Shown here: piece after piece, positions 45,452 to 55,309 of the stretch
Position numbering within the stretch: the first letter of the stretch is position 1
Layout: each line of letters begins with the position of its first letter
From: Syntrophales bacterium
GTDB taxonomy: Bacteria; Desulfobacterota; Syntrophia; Syntrophales; UBA2210
Direction: 5' to 3'
DNA length: 64,000 nucleotides
Assembly (NCBI GenBank): GCA_023230565.1
Contig: JALNXD010000007.1
Coordinates: 40,829-104,828 of the forward strand
Program-made: the position numbers and the translations under genes
Notes under the pieces: generated by a model
What the model was told of the DNA's origin: nothing
The model's input: only the letters and a program-made list of their open reading frames with translations
The model's database searches: none

Positions 45452-45643
45452 TCAAGTAAAACGTGATGAACCGGAACAGGCTGAATTCCCGTCTCCAATT
45501 TTTCCCGACCCGAATGTTGAAACCTTCTTCTTGACATCCGTTCCCTTGCACGAAGGACATGTAATCGGGGAATCGTCCTTCACCGACCGAATTTCCTCAA
45601 ATTCATTTCCGCATTTGTTACACCTATATTCAAAAATTGGCAT
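45452..45643 (-). CDS. FmdB-type zinc ribbon protein (copy 2)
   Basis: A 63-residue paralogue beginning MPIFEYRCNKCGNEFEEI, with CNKC and CPSC as zinc ligands. The C-terminus is shorter (NSACSGSSRFT). AAGGAG lies just before the start; a second ATG directly upstream is also possible. It follows trxB by 23 bp, so it is probably part of a trxB-fmdB-fmdB transcript. Confidence 0.85.
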   Translation of the reverse strand: MPIFEYRCNKCGNEFEEIRSVKDDSPITCPSCKGTDVKKKVSTFGSGKIGDGNSACSGSSRFT

Positions 45644-45666
45644 CATTTTCTCCTTCTTACTGCCTA

Positions 45667-46629
45667 TCAATATGCCTGACCTTTCAATTCATCAACATAC
45701 AGTTGAGCTTCATGGGCGGCTGTTGCACCATCGCCACATGCGGTAATCACCTGTCTTAAAGGCTTGGCAATGCAGTCACCGCATGCAAAAATCCCTGGCT
45801 CTGAAGTCCTCATCAAGGCGTCTGCAATAATATAACCACCGATATCTAGATTGACAACCCCTTTAATAAAATCAGTTATGGGATCAAGGCCAATAAAAAC
45901 GAAAACGCCGTCTACAGATATCTTTCTGTCTTGTTCAAGGTTTTTCAAGTTTTTCAGACGAAGGGAGGTAACAAAATCCTGTCCTTCTACTTCCTGAACC
46001 ACAGAATTCCATTCAAATTCAATCTTGTCATTCGCAAATGCCCTCTTTTGCAGGATTTTCGCCGCACGAAGTTTATCTCTTCTATGAATGACTGTAACTT
46101 TATCAGCAAATTTGGTCAGAAAAACAGCTTCTTGAATTGCTGTATCTCCCCCTCCGACAACGGCGACTTTTCTTTTTTTGTAAAAGGGACCGTCACACGT
46201 TGCACAATAGGAAACACCCCTTCCCAAAAATTGTTCTTCTCCCGGAACACCAAGAGCCCGCCATTTTGCTCCTGTAGCGATAATGACAGACAGTGAATAC
46301 AAGATCGTATCTTCAGTAGTGATTTTCCATCCCTCATACTCACCAAGAAGAATTTTTTCAACCGAACGGGCTTCGTCAGTACTGGCATATGCTCCGAAAC
46401 TGACCGCCTGGGTTCTGAATCGATCATGGAGCTCGAATCCGCTTACTTCCGGTATGCCCGGATAATTTTCTATACTATCGGTTACAGTAATCTGACTCAC
46501 CGTCGATTTACCCTCTAAAATAACCGTCTTCATACCTGCTCGTGAAGCATAGAGTCCCGCCGTCAATCCGGCAGGCCCTCCTCCAATAATTACCAGATCC
46601 TGCACGTTCTCAGGCATATTTACAGCCAT
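45667..46629 (-). CDS. trxB: thioredoxin reductase
   Basis: A 320-residue low-molecular-weight thioredoxin reductase. FAD site VIIGGGPAGLTAGLYASRAG, redox pair CATC near residue 140, NAD(P) site VVGGGDTAIQEA followed by HRRDKLRA (basic residues suit NADPH), and GIFACGDC. The active site is Cys-based, unlike the nearby selenoprotein. AGGGAG precedes the ATG. It heads the redox gene run. Confidence 0.95.
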   Translation of the reverse strand: MAVNMPENVQDLVIIGGGPAGLTAGLYASRAGMKTVILEGKSTVSQITVTDSIENYPGIPEVSGFELHDRFRTQAVSFGAYASTDEARSVEKILLGEYEGWKITTEDTILYSLSVIIATGAKWRALGVPGEEQFLGRGVSYCATCDGPFYKKRKVAVVGGGDTAIQEAVFLTKFADKVTVIHRRDKLRAAKILQKRAFANDKIEFEWNSVVQEVEGQDFVTSLRLKNLKNLEQDRKISVDGVFVFIGLDPITDFIKGVVNLDIGGYIIADALMRTSEPGIFACGDCIAKPLRQVITACGDGATAAHEAQLYVDELKGQAY

Positions 46630-46745
46630 AACGATTCTCCCTGTGATTTTTTACTTTCTGTGTTCGTTTTTCCATTCATTAAAAAATTTCAACCTCCGAT
46701 TGTAATTGGAAGTGTAGTCATTAAGTCCTTTTTTGGCAAGCCAAA

Positions 46746-47498
46746 TCAAAACATTGCTTTTACACAAAGATACACCGCCATCGCGGCTGTTGCACATTGC
46801 ATGATGCGGTCGAAAAACCGCTGAGGTATTCTCTGCACCGCGACAATTCCCAAAATAGCGCCGATTATTATAAAAGGCGCCGCTGCAAGATTAGATAATA
46901 ATGAACTTTTCGTAACAAGATCCAAATTTGCACTGAAAGGCATTTTAGAAACATTCAATATGAGAAAAAAAATCGCTGCTGTACCTATGAAGCTTGATTT
47001 CTCAAGTTTCATTGCCAGAAGATATATGACAAGAATAGGTCCTGCAGCATTTGCAAGCATGCTCGTTGCACCAGCCAGAATTCCCATTATGGATGCAAAC
47101 CATCTGCTATGCGGTATATGCTCCGTAAAATCCGGTCGTCTTTGCTGCCACTGATGAAGCACTACCAAAATAAGAACAATGGCGCCTATTACTGCCATGA
47201 GATGACGGTCGCTTATTTTGCCAAGCCATAGCCAACCTAAAATAACTCCAATCAATGTCCACGGTATCAGCCCGGCCAGTTTGGACCATTTCGCATGTCG
47301 CCTCCAGTAAATGGTCGCCGTAAGATCGCCTATTATCAACATGGGGAGCAAAAAACCAGTTGATTCCCTGGCAGGCATTATACTCGCCAGAATTGGTGCC
47401 ACAACCGCACCTGCACCCATGATGCCTGCTTTTGAAAAACCGGTCATGATCGCACAAAAAATAACAAGTATCCATCCCGTCATATTTAGGTGAATCAT
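46746..47498 (-). CDS. TauE/SafE-type permease
   Basis: A 250-residue inner-membrane protein with about seven or eight hydrophobic segments. The opening FCAIMTGFSKAGIMGAGAVVAPILA is typical of the TSUP (TauE/SafE) family, which exports sulfite or related organosulfur anions. The substrate is not determined. It lies downstream of gyrA, 83 bp away. Confidence 0.85.
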   Translation of the reverse strand: MIHLNMTGWILVIFCAIMTGFSKAGIMGAGAVVAPILASIMPARESTGFLLPMLIIGDLTATIYWRRHAKWSKLAGLIPWTLIGVILGWLWLGKISDRHLMAVIGAIVLILVVLHQWQQRRPDFTEHIPHSRWFASIMGILAGATSMLANAAGPILVIYLLAMKLEKSSFIGTAAIFFLILNVSKMPFSANLDLVTKSSLLSNLAAAPFIIIGAILGIVAVQRIPQRFFDRIMQCATAAMAVYLCVKAMF

Positions 47499-47581
47499 TG
47501 CGAAATTTCATAAACTCTGAATGTTTGAACTAACACTTCCCTTGCAGCTCTTGTACGGCTTTCCTTTTCGAAAGTCTTTTT

Positions 47582-50110
47582 TTATTCCTCTTCAGGTGCT
47601 TCTTCAGAAGGTAGATCTTCGAATATAGTCATCTGAATTTCTGCTTCGGATTCTTCCGGTACAGCCAGTCCCTTTGTTTCAACTTCACGTTCAACACGTG
47701 CGAGTCCCACCAGCCGCTCTTCGGTATCGAGCTCAATTAGTTTGACACCCTGAGTGCCTCGGTGAAGTAGAGGAATCTCCTCTGTATTCACGCGTATAAT
47801 TTTTCCTGCATTGCTTATCAGCATAATATCTTCTTCTCCTGAAACCTGTCTGATTCTGGTGACACAACCTACGCGCTGAGTTGTCTTTAAATTGATAATT
47901 CCTTTTCCTCCTCGAGACTGTGAACGATATTCTGCAATTTCGGTTCTTTTTCCGAAGCCGTTTTCCGATACGGTGAGAATGGATTTTCCGGCAGTTACAA
48001 TTTCCATTCCTACAACCTCATCATCCTTATTCATTCTAATTCCTGTCACTCCCCTGGCGGTACGTCCCATTGACCTTACATCGGTTTCATGAAATCGAAT
48101 TGAGTGGCCATGCCTTGTTCCAAGAAATACATCTTGCTCGCCGTCGGTTCTGTCGACATCTATCAGTTCATCGCCTTCATCGAGAGTTATTGCAATAATT
48201 CCGCCGGCTCTGGGGTGAGAATAGGCAGTAAGTTCAGTTTTTTTAATAATTCCTCTTTTGGTTGCCATTATTATGAATTTACCTTCTTCAAAGTTCTTCA
48301 CTGGAAAAACGGCGCTTATGCTTTCGCCGTTTTCAATTTCTATAAGGTTGACTATGGCCTTTCCTTTTGCAAGCCTGCCCGCTTGCGGTATTTGATAGAT
48401 CTTCAGCCAATGCACACGTCCCCGGCTGGTGAAAAAAAGGATAAGACTGTGGGATGAGGCAATGAAAATTTTCTCTACAAAATCATCTTCCTTGATTCCC
48501 ATTCCCACCTTGCCCCTGCCTCCCCTATGCTGGCTCGTATACAGGCTTACCGGATTGCGTTTAATATACCCCTGGTGCGATATGGTCACCACCACGTCCT
48601 CTTCGACGATCATATCCTCAATATTGATATCTTCACTTTCCTGGATTATTTCGGTTCTTCGAGAATCGCCGAAGCGTTTTTTTATATCTTCCAGTTCTTC
48701 GATAATAATTTGCTTTACTTTCTCCGGATCTGCAAGAATTCCCTCCAGCTCGGCTACTAATTTTGTGACTTCACGGTGTTCCTCTCTTATTTTATCGCGC
48801 TCCAGCCCCGTAAGTCTTTGAAGTCTCATATCCAGGATCGATTTTGCCTGGATTTCTGATAATCCGAATTGCGACATTAATTTTTCCGCCGCCTCTTTCG
48901 GATTCTTTGAAGCCTTTATAATAGCAACGACTTCATCTATGTGGTCTATAGCCACCAAAAGACCGTCCAGTATATGAAGTCGCTCCCGGGCTTTTCGAAG
49001 ATCAAACTGAGTTCTTCTGACGACTACCTCGGTTCGAAATTCCACAAATTTTTGCAGGTAATTTTTAAGAGTCAGGACTATTGGCTGCCCTTGGTCGATT
49101 GCAAGCATAATTATTCCAAAGGTCGATTCCATCTGGGTTTGCTTATATAACTGATTCAAAATGACACTTGCTGTCTCGTCGCGTTTAAGATCAATGACAA
49201 TCCTCATCCCCTCACGATCCGATTCATCTCTCAAATCGCTAATTCCGGTAATCTTTTTTTCCTTGACCAGTTCCGATATTTTTTCGATCAAGGCGGCTTT
49301 GTTTACCATATATGGAATTTCCGTTACAACGATACTTTCTTTGTCACCTTTCGCTATTCTTTCGATGATGGCCCGCGCCCTGATCCTTATTATTCCTCTC
49401 CCTGTTTTATATGCAGATATAATGCCCGCCTTTCCATTAATGAAACCAGCCGTGGGAAGATCCGGACCTTTTATGAACTGCATGAGTCCTTCTGTTGAAA
49501 TCTCTGGATTGCGTATCAGGGCGGTAAGGCCATCGCATACTTCAACAAGATTGTGTGGTGGAATATTCGTGGTGACCCCAACTGCAATTCCCGAGGAACC
49601 GTTCAAAAGGAGTGCTGGAAGTTTAGATGGCAGAACAATCGGCTCTTTTAAAGATTCGTCGTAATTAGGTTGAAAATCAACGGTCTCTTTTTCTAAATCC
49701 GCAAGTATTTCATCAGTAATTCTGGCCATTCTGACTTCTGTATATCTCATGGCAGCCGGAGGATCACCGTCAACGGAACCAAAGTTTCCCTGACCGTCAA
49801 TTAACGGATAGCGCATAGAGAAATCCTGCGCCATTCTTACAATGGTGTCGTAGGCGGCCGTATCACCGTGTGGATGATATTTACCTATGATATCACCAAC
49901 AATACGTGCCGATTTCTTGTAAGCTCTGTTCCAGCGGTTTCCAAGCTCGGACATGGCGAAAAGAGCCCTTCTGTGCACCGGTTTCATACCATCTCTCACA
50001 TCCGGAATAGCCCTTCCTTTAATCACGCTCATGGCGTAATCCACATAGGATTTCTTCATTTCGTCTTCTATATTGACAGGTAAATTCCGCTGTCGAAGAA
50101 GTTGATCCAT
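47582..50110 (-). CDS. gyrA: DNA gyrase subunit A
   Basis: An 842-residue gyrase A. The catalytic Tyr is in AMRYTEVRM near residue 122; the quinolone-determining segment HPHGDTAAYDTIVRMAQ is upstream of it. The C-terminal pinwheel has the GyrA box QSRGGKG, which marks gyrase rather than topoisomerase IV. AGGAGG precedes the ATG. It follows gyrB after 108 bp that hold a hairpin. Confidence 0.97.
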   Translation of the reverse strand: MDQLLRQRNLPVNIEDEMKKSYVDYAMSVIKGRAIPDVRDGMKPVHRRALFAMSELGNRWNRAYKKSARIVGDIIGKYHPHGDTAAYDTIVRMAQDFSMRYPLIDGQGNFGSVDGDPPAAMRYTEVRMARITDEILADLEKETVDFQPNYDESLKEPIVLPSKLPALLLNGSSGIAVGVTTNIPPHNLVEVCDGLTALIRNPEISTEGLMQFIKGPDLPTAGFINGKAGIISAYKTGRGIIRIRARAIIERIAKGDKESIVVTEIPYMVNKAALIEKISELVKEKKITGISDLRDESDREGMRIVIDLKRDETASVILNQLYKQTQMESTFGIIMLAIDQGQPIVLTLKNYLQKFVEFRTEVVVRRTQFDLRKARERLHILDGLLVAIDHIDEVVAIIKASKNPKEAAEKLMSQFGLSEIQAKSILDMRLQRLTGLERDKIREEHREVTKLVAELEGILADPEKVKQIIIEELEDIKKRFGDSRRTEIIQESEDINIEDMIVEEDVVVTISHQGYIKRNPVSLYTSQHRGGRGKVGMGIKEDDFVEKIFIASSHSLILFFTSRGRVHWLKIYQIPQAGRLAKGKAIVNLIEIENGESISAVFPVKNFEEGKFIIMATKRGIIKKTELTAYSHPRAGGIIAITLDEGDELIDVDRTDGEQDVFLGTRHGHSIRFHETDVRSMGRTARGVTGIRMNKDDEVVGMEIVTAGKSILTVSENGFGKRTEIAEYRSQSRGGKGIINLKTTQRVGCVTRIRQVSGEEDIMLISNAGKIIRVNTEEIPLLHRGTQGVKLIELDTEERLVGLARVEREVETKGLAVPEESEAEIQMTIFEDLPSEEAPEEE

Positions 50111-50136
50111 TCTGCTTCATCCTCCTGATAAAAAGA

Positions 50137-50185
50137 GGGGCCGGACATCCATTCGGTAATCTATCCTCTCGACGATGCCGACCCC
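50137..50185 (-). terminator. attenuator-like hairpin between gyrB and gyrA
   Basis: On the minus strand GGGGTCGGCATC pairs with GATGTCCGGCCCC (12 pairs, one G-U, one bulge), followed by CTCTTTTT and then the gyrA ribosome site. It has the form of an intrinsic terminator placed inside the gyrBA unit and may lower gyrA read-through. Confidence 0.6.
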
Positions 50186-50218
50186 AAAAAAAGAAAACTT
50201 ACTCCTGATCTTCTGGCA

Positions 50219-52627
50219 TTATATGTCAAGGTTCGATACATTCAAGGCATTCTGAAATATAAAGTCACGCCTCGGCTCCACTTGATCGCCCATTAGCGTA
50301 GTGAATATTTCATCCGCCACAACAGCATCTTCAACTTTTACCTGAAGCAATGTTCTTTTCTCCGGATCCATTGTCGTTCTCCACAGCTGCTCCGGATTCA
50401 TTTCGCCAAGACCTTTATATCGCTGAACCGAAATCCCTTTTTTCCCGCTTGCAATGATATAGTCAATTAACGTTTTAAGACTTGCAAAGAGTGTTTCCGC
50501 GACTTTCTCGCCGTCTTCTTTCTCATAGACTGTATACGGTGCTCTTCCAAGAACATTCATCTGTTTCACAAGCGATTGGGCTTCCGCAAACTTTGGTTGA
50601 CTAAAAATATCTTTTTTGATCCATGTGGTATTTTCGTATCCGTTTACGGCTATACGAAACAACAGTGTATACCCCCCATGTTCTATATCCTCATCGATCC
50701 ACACCGACCTGACTGAATCTCCTATGGTGTGTGCAATTTTCTTTCCAAGCTTAAGGAGGTTTTCGCTCACATTAAAGTCATCTGCAGAAAAGTCAGGATC
50801 CGCCGCCAGATAATGTATTATATCCCGATGCTTTCCCTTGCGATGGTATTTTTCCAGGATAGTTCCAAGACGAATTCCTTTTTTCACTACCGCCAAAAGT
50901 CTATTTCCTGTAATCACACTCCCATCTTCCGTGCATACGTGAACCTTCTCTACACCATTTTCAAGGATATAATTTTCCATTTCCTCTTCGCTTGCGATAA
51001 AAAATTCTTTTTTGTTTTCACTTATTCTGAAAAGAGGCGGCTGAGCTATATACAAGTAGCCCCGTTCTACTATTTCTCTCATATTCCTGAAAAAGAAGGT
51101 CAGAAGAAGTGTCCTGATATGTAAACCATCTACATCGGCATCCGTCATGATCACGACTTTGTGATACCGGAGCTTACTGACATCGAAGTCCCCTTTCCCG
51201 ATCCCCGTTCCCAATGCGGTAATAATAAAACGAATCTCATTGTTACTGAGCATCTTGTCAAAACGGGCCTTTTCGACATTCAAAAGTTTACCCCTCAGAG
51301 GCAGTATAGCCTGATTTTTCCTGTCTCTTCCCTGCTTGGCTGAACCGCCGGCAGAATCACCTTCGACCAGATACAGTTCACTTCGTGCAGGGTCTTTTTC
51401 CTGGCAATCAGCCAATTTTCCCGGAAGTGCGGATACTTCGAGAGATGTTTTCCTTCTCGTAAGTTCCCGCGCCCTTCGTGCAGCTTCCCTCGCTCTGGCA
51501 GCTTCAGTAGATTTTGTAACAATCTGCTTTGCAACAGCCGGATTTTCTTCAAAATAAATACTCAGTTTCTCATAGACAACTGCCTCAACAAGACCTTTCA
51601 TCTCGCTGTTTCCGAGTTTCGTCTTTGTCTGGCCTTCAAATTGCGGCTGTTTCAATTTCACACTTATCACGCAGGCCAATCCTTCGCGCACATCTTCCCC
51701 TTTGAGGGAAATCTTTCCATTTTTTAAAAGACCCGTACTGATGGCATAGGTATTTATCACACGGGTAAGAGCCGATCGGAACCCTATCAGGTGAGTTCCC
51801 CCTTCGGTAGTGTTAATACTGTTTGCATATGAAAACACATTCTCCATATATGAATCATTATATTGAAGAGCGACTTCCACCTGAGAATCATCACGCTCTC
51901 CGCTTATAAAAACAGGTTTTTTATGAAGGGGCCGCTTATTCCGGTTCAAGTATTCCACAAAAGATACTATACCGCCTTTGTAAAGAAATTCAGATACCTT
52001 ATCTATTCTTTCATCTTTAAGAGTAATCTTCACTCCCCGATTTAAAAAGGCCAATTCCCTTAATCGATTCGAAAGAACGTCAAAACTGAAATCAATATCT
52101 CCGAATATCTCCGTATCCGGGAGAAATGTTACAATCGTTCCCCTGCGTTTTGTTTTTCCCACCTCCTTAAGTGGCGCCTCCGGAACTCCTTGCCTGTAAC
52201 TCTGTCTGTATACTTTTCCTTCTCTTCTTACTTCGAGTTCCAGGTAACTTGAGAGGGCATTCACGACCGAAACTCCTACCCCATGAAGTCCTCCCGAGAT
52301 TTTGTAACTGTCATTGCTGAATTTCGCTCCTGCATGCAGCTTCGTCATAACCACTTCTGCTGCAGATACTTTTTCAGTCTTATGTATATCTATAGGTATG
52401 CCCCGCCCGTTATCCTCTACTACGACGCTGTTATCGATACGAATCTTTACATCTATGGTGTCGCAATACCCGGATGTAGCTTCATCTATGCTGTTATCAA
52501 CCACCTCATATACAAGATGATGAAGCCCGTCTTTTCCGGTGCTTCCTATGTACATGGCCGGCCGCTTCCTTACCGCTTCCAACCCGCCCAAGACTTTTAT
52601 ATTATCAGCGCCATATGTTTCTGCCAC
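50219..52627 (-). CDS. gyrB: DNA gyrase subunit B
   Basis: An 802-residue gyrase B. ATPase motifs GRGIPIDIH and GGLHGVGVSVVNALS, Toprim EGDSAGGSAKQGRD and DADVDGLH. The length includes the extra domain inside Toprim known from E. coli-type GyrB. The start is taken as the GTG at 52627 (VAETYGADNIKVL), 4 bp after the dnaN stop; an in-frame TTG at 52651 would overlap dnaN. Confidence 0.96.
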   Translation of the reverse strand: MAETYGADNIKVLGGLEAVRKRPAMYIGSTGKDGLHHLVYEVVDNSIDEATSGYCDTIDVKIRIDNSVVVEDNGRGIPIDIHKTEKVSAAEVVMTKLHAGAKFSNDSYKISGGLHGVGVSVVNALSSYLELEVRREGKVYRQSYRQGVPEAPLKEVGKTKRRGTIVTFLPDTEIFGDIDFSFDVLSNRLRELAFLNRGVKITLKDERIDKVSEFLYKGGIVSFVEYLNRNKRPLHKKPVFISGERDDSQVEVALQYNDSYMENVFSYANSINTTEGGTHLIGFRSALTRVINTYAISTGLLKNGKISLKGEDVREGLACVISVKLKQPQFEGQTKTKLGNSEMKGLVEAVVYEKLSIYFEENPAVAKQIVTKSTEAARAREAARRARELTRRKTSLEVSALPGKLADCQEKDPARSELYLVEGDSAGGSAKQGRDRKNQAILPLRGKLLNVEKARFDKMLSNNEIRFIITALGTGIGKGDFDVSKLRYHKVVIMTDADVDGLHIRTLLLTFFFRNMREIVERGYLYIAQPPLFRISENKKEFFIASEEEMENYILENGVEKVHVCTEDGSVITGNRLLAVVKKGIRLGTILEKYHRKGKHRDIIHYLAADPDFSADDFNVSENLLKLGKKIAHTIGDSVRSVWIDEDIEHGGYTLLFRIAVNGYENTTWIKKDIFSQPKFAEAQSLVKQMNVLGRAPYTVYEKEDGEKVAETLFASLKTLIDYIIASGKKGISVQRYKGLGEMNPEQLWRTTMDPEKRTLLQVKVEDAVVADEIFTTLMGDQVEPRRDFIFQNALNVSNLDI

Positions 52628-52631
52628 GTTC

Positions 52632-53756
52632 TTACATTTGCTCCTTTCCAAGCTTGATCGGCATTACCACGCATAAATAGGTATCGTTTTCAGCCGACCT
52701 GATCACGCCCGGCCCTTCATTACTCCTCAATTCAAAAGAAATCAACTCTTCATCGAGAACCTCTATTGCATCAATGAGATATCTGACATTATATCCTATG
52801 TTCATAGGTTCTCCCTCGTAAAAGACATCTATTTCATCATTCGCTTCCCCTATCTCGGGATTGATGGAATTAAGTGTCATTTTTCCTTCTGAAAGATGAA
52901 TTTTTACACCGCTGAACATTTCGCTTGACATCACGCTCATTCTTCTTAATGAGTGCAGCATCTTGCTCCGGTCTACCATTATTTTGGTTCCACCCGCTTT
53001 CGGTATGACCTTTCCATATTCTGGATATACTGAATCGATTAAGCTTACGCGAAGCATTATAGCAGCTTTTTTGGCAATGCACACACCTTTGGTAATGCCG
53101 AATTGGATTGAATTCAGTTCATCGTCAACAAGCCGTCTGATCTCATTTATTCCTTTTTTGGGAATAATGATCCCCTCCACATTCACTTCAGAACGCTCTG
53201 AATTCCCGATTTCCTTGGTGCTCATTGCCAGCCTGTGACCGTCCGTTGCAACCATTTCAATTTTACTGCCTTCTTTCTTTAGATATACCCCGTTAAGACC
53301 GGGTCTCATGTCATCATTCGATGCCGCAAAAAAAGTTTTTTCTATCATTTCTCTCGCAATTTTACAGGGCAGATCGAAATATCGGACATCATCATCCTCT
53401 CTCACTTCAGGAAAATCATCCGAGCCCAAACCTGGTATTCGATATTGTACCTTCGCGCCGACAATGGAAACCCAGTTATTTTCATTTGAAATGAAGCAAA
53501 TAGTATCATCTTCCATTTCTTTCAACATTTCATATAACTTACGTGCAGCCACCGTGATTTCACCCTGTTTTGTAACTTGTGCATCGTAATCTGCCAACAT
53601 TCCTATTTCTCTATCATTGGCGACAACACGGATACTGTTATTTTGGGTTTTTATCAAAATATTATTCAAAACAGATATAGTTGCTTTTCGATCTACAATT
53701 CCCAGCGTCTTTTGAACTGCTTCCTGAAAGACCTTCCGATTAACAGTAAATTCCAT
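52632..53756 (-). CDS. dnaN: DNA polymerase III beta clamp
   Basis: A 374-residue sliding clamp with three clamp domains, starting MEFTVNRKVFQEAVQK and ending VVMPIKLGKEQM (the VMPI/L C-terminus of DnaN). It lies between dnaA and gyrB in the conserved order. Confidence 0.96.
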   Translation of the reverse strand: MEFTVNRKVFQEAVQKTLGIVDRKATISVLNNILIKTQNNSIRVVANDREIGMLADYDAQVTKQGEITVAARKLYEMLKEMEDDTICFISNENNWVSIVGAKVQYRIPGLGSDDFPEVREDDDVRYFDLPCKIAREMIEKTFFAASNDDMRPGLNGVYLKKEGSKIEMVATDGHRLAMSTKEIGNSERSEVNVEGIIIPKKGINEIRRLVDDELNSIQFGITKGVCIAKKAAIMLRVSLIDSVYPEYGKVIPKAGGTKIMVDRSKMLHSLRRMSVMSSEMFSGVKIHLSEGKMTLNSINPEIGEANDEIDVFYEGEPMNIGYNVRYLIDAIEVLDEELISFELRSNEGPGVIRSAENDTYLCVVMPIKLGKEQM

Positions 53757-53886
53757 CTTATCACCCTCTTTTTCTCTTAATAAAACTTAATTAGTAATAG
53801 TAATAGAATCTGTTCAATTGTGAATAATAATCAACAATATATTGAAATAATTAAATATTTCTGCATTTTATTCTGTGTTTAACTTG
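53757..53886. other. AT-rich dnaA-dnaN spacer, possible origin element
   Basis: This 130-bp spacer is very AT-rich, as a DNA-unwinding region would be. It contains TGTGAATAA (53819-53827), one mismatch from the DnaA box TGTGGATAA. The evidence for oriC is suggestive only. Confidence 0.4.
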
Positions 53887-55227
53887 TTAACATTTTGTTC
53901 GCAGTTTTTCTTCTATTTCTTCAACCGACTTTCTTATTTCGGAATCCTTTCCTATCAATTTGTTTATCTTTTTATTTGCATATATTACAGTTGAATGATC
54001 TCGGCCGCCTATTTTACTTCCAATGTCGGGAAATGAGCAATCTGTCAGTTTGCGGGAAAGAAACATAGCGATTTGCCTGGAAAGAACAAGATCCTTGTTT
54101 TTTTTCTGTGATCTGATATCTGAAACCTTGACATTGAATTTCGATGCTACTGTTTTAACAATATCTTCAACGGTAATGTCTCTTTTACTCACGTGTTTCA
54201 ACAACCTCTTCACAACTTCCTGAACAGTATCGATGCTGATTTCGCTTCCGGTCAGCGAGGCATAGGCTGCAATTCGTGTCAATATTCCTTCCAGTTCTCT
54301 TATATTCGAGTCTGCAACGGAGGCGATTAAGTGTATACAATCACTGGAGAGCAAAAGGTTATTTTCAGCCGATTTTTTTTCAATTATGGCTATTCTCGTT
54401 TCAATCTCCGGCGGCTGAATATCAGCAATGAGTCCCCATTCGAACCGTGAACGCAGTCGTGCCTCTAAGTTTTGAATTTCTTTTGGAAATTTATCACTTG
54501 TCACGACGATTTGTTTTCCGGAATCATGAAGAGTATTAAACGTGTGGAAGAATTCTTCCTGTGTTCTTTCTTTTCCGGCGATAAATTGAATATCGTCTAT
54601 GAGCAGAGAATCTATTTTTCTATATTTTTCTCTGAATTCAGGCATTTTATCATAGCGGATTGAATTGATCAGCTCGTTCATAAATTCTTCAGCAGAAACA
54701 TAAAGAACATTTTTTTTAGGATACAATGCCATAGTGAGAAGGCCGATAGCATTTATAAGATGTGTTTTCCCCAGACCGACACCTCCATAAATAAAAAGCG
54801 GATTGTAATTATGTGCCGGATGTTCGGCAACCGATCTTGCTGCAGCATGGGCAAATTGATTTGAAGATCCGACAATAAATCGTTCGAAACTGTAGTTTGG
54901 ATTCAGCGAAGATTGTACTCTTTGGAATGAGGGCGGTTTATCCGCCATTGTCGTAATTTCTTCATGGTCGTCCATTGGAGAAGGGTCGGATTTCTGAATA
55001 ATGAAATTTACGGTTACTGGTGTTCCTGCAACATTTGAAATCGCATCGCTTATTATTGAGAAGTAATTTTCCAGTAACCAGTCTCTAAAAAACTTATTTG
55101 GTACGGATAATCCGGCCGCACTATCTTCAAGAGAAAGAATTTTGATCGGTTTAATCCATGTTTCAAAGTTCTGTTTGCTAATCTTTTCTTTAATTATTTT
55201 AGTAGTTTCTGTCCAAATAGATTCCAC
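53887..55227 (-). CDS. dnaA: chromosomal replication initiator DnaA
   Basis: A 446-residue DnaA. Domain I is at the N-terminus (TWIKPI), AAA+ has Walker A GGVGLGKT and Walker B SLLIDDIQFI, and domain IV has the DnaA signature GGRDHSTVIYANKKI. GTG start at 55227. It follows parB by 82 bp. Confidence 0.97.
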   Translation of the reverse strand: MESIWTETTKIIKEKISKQNFETWIKPIKILSLEDSAAGLSVPNKFFRDWLLENYFSIISDAISNVAGTPVTVNFIIQKSDPSPMDDHEEITTMADKPPSFQRVQSSLNPNYSFERFIVGSSNQFAHAAARSVAEHPAHNYNPLFIYGGVGLGKTHLINAIGLLTMALYPKKNVLYVSAEEFMNELINSIRYDKMPEFREKYRKIDSLLIDDIQFIAGKERTQEEFFHTFNTLHDSGKQIVVTSDKFPKEIQNLEARLRSRFEWGLIADIQPPEIETRIAIIEKKSAENNLLLSSDCIHLIASVADSNIRELEGILTRIAAYASLTGSEISIDTVQEVVKRLLKHVSKRDITVEDIVKTVASKFNVKVSDIRSQKKNKDLVLSRQIAMFLSRKLTDCSFPDIGSKIGGRDHSTVIYANKKINKLIGKDSEIRKSVEEIEEKLRTKC

Positions 55228-55309
55228 AATGACTAAACCTTGTACACAATGTTGTAAACACCTGTTGATAAGTTCCTGGTTTTGAATCTATCAATTTACG
55301 TGTGATGAC
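55228..55309. promoter_or_regulatory. parB-dnaA spacer with DnaA-box-like sites
   Basis: TGTTGATAA at 55263-55271 is one mismatch from the DnaA box; TGTACACAA (55241-55249) and TGTTGTAAA (55250-55258) are weaker matches. The cluster just upstream of dnaA fits autoregulation or an origin component. Confidence 0.4.

Noticed and set aside
45452..45643. A selenocysteine extension of the short FmdB-type protein through its TGA stop
   Set aside because: The frame after the TGA soon meets another stop and there is no suitable hairpin at the right distance.
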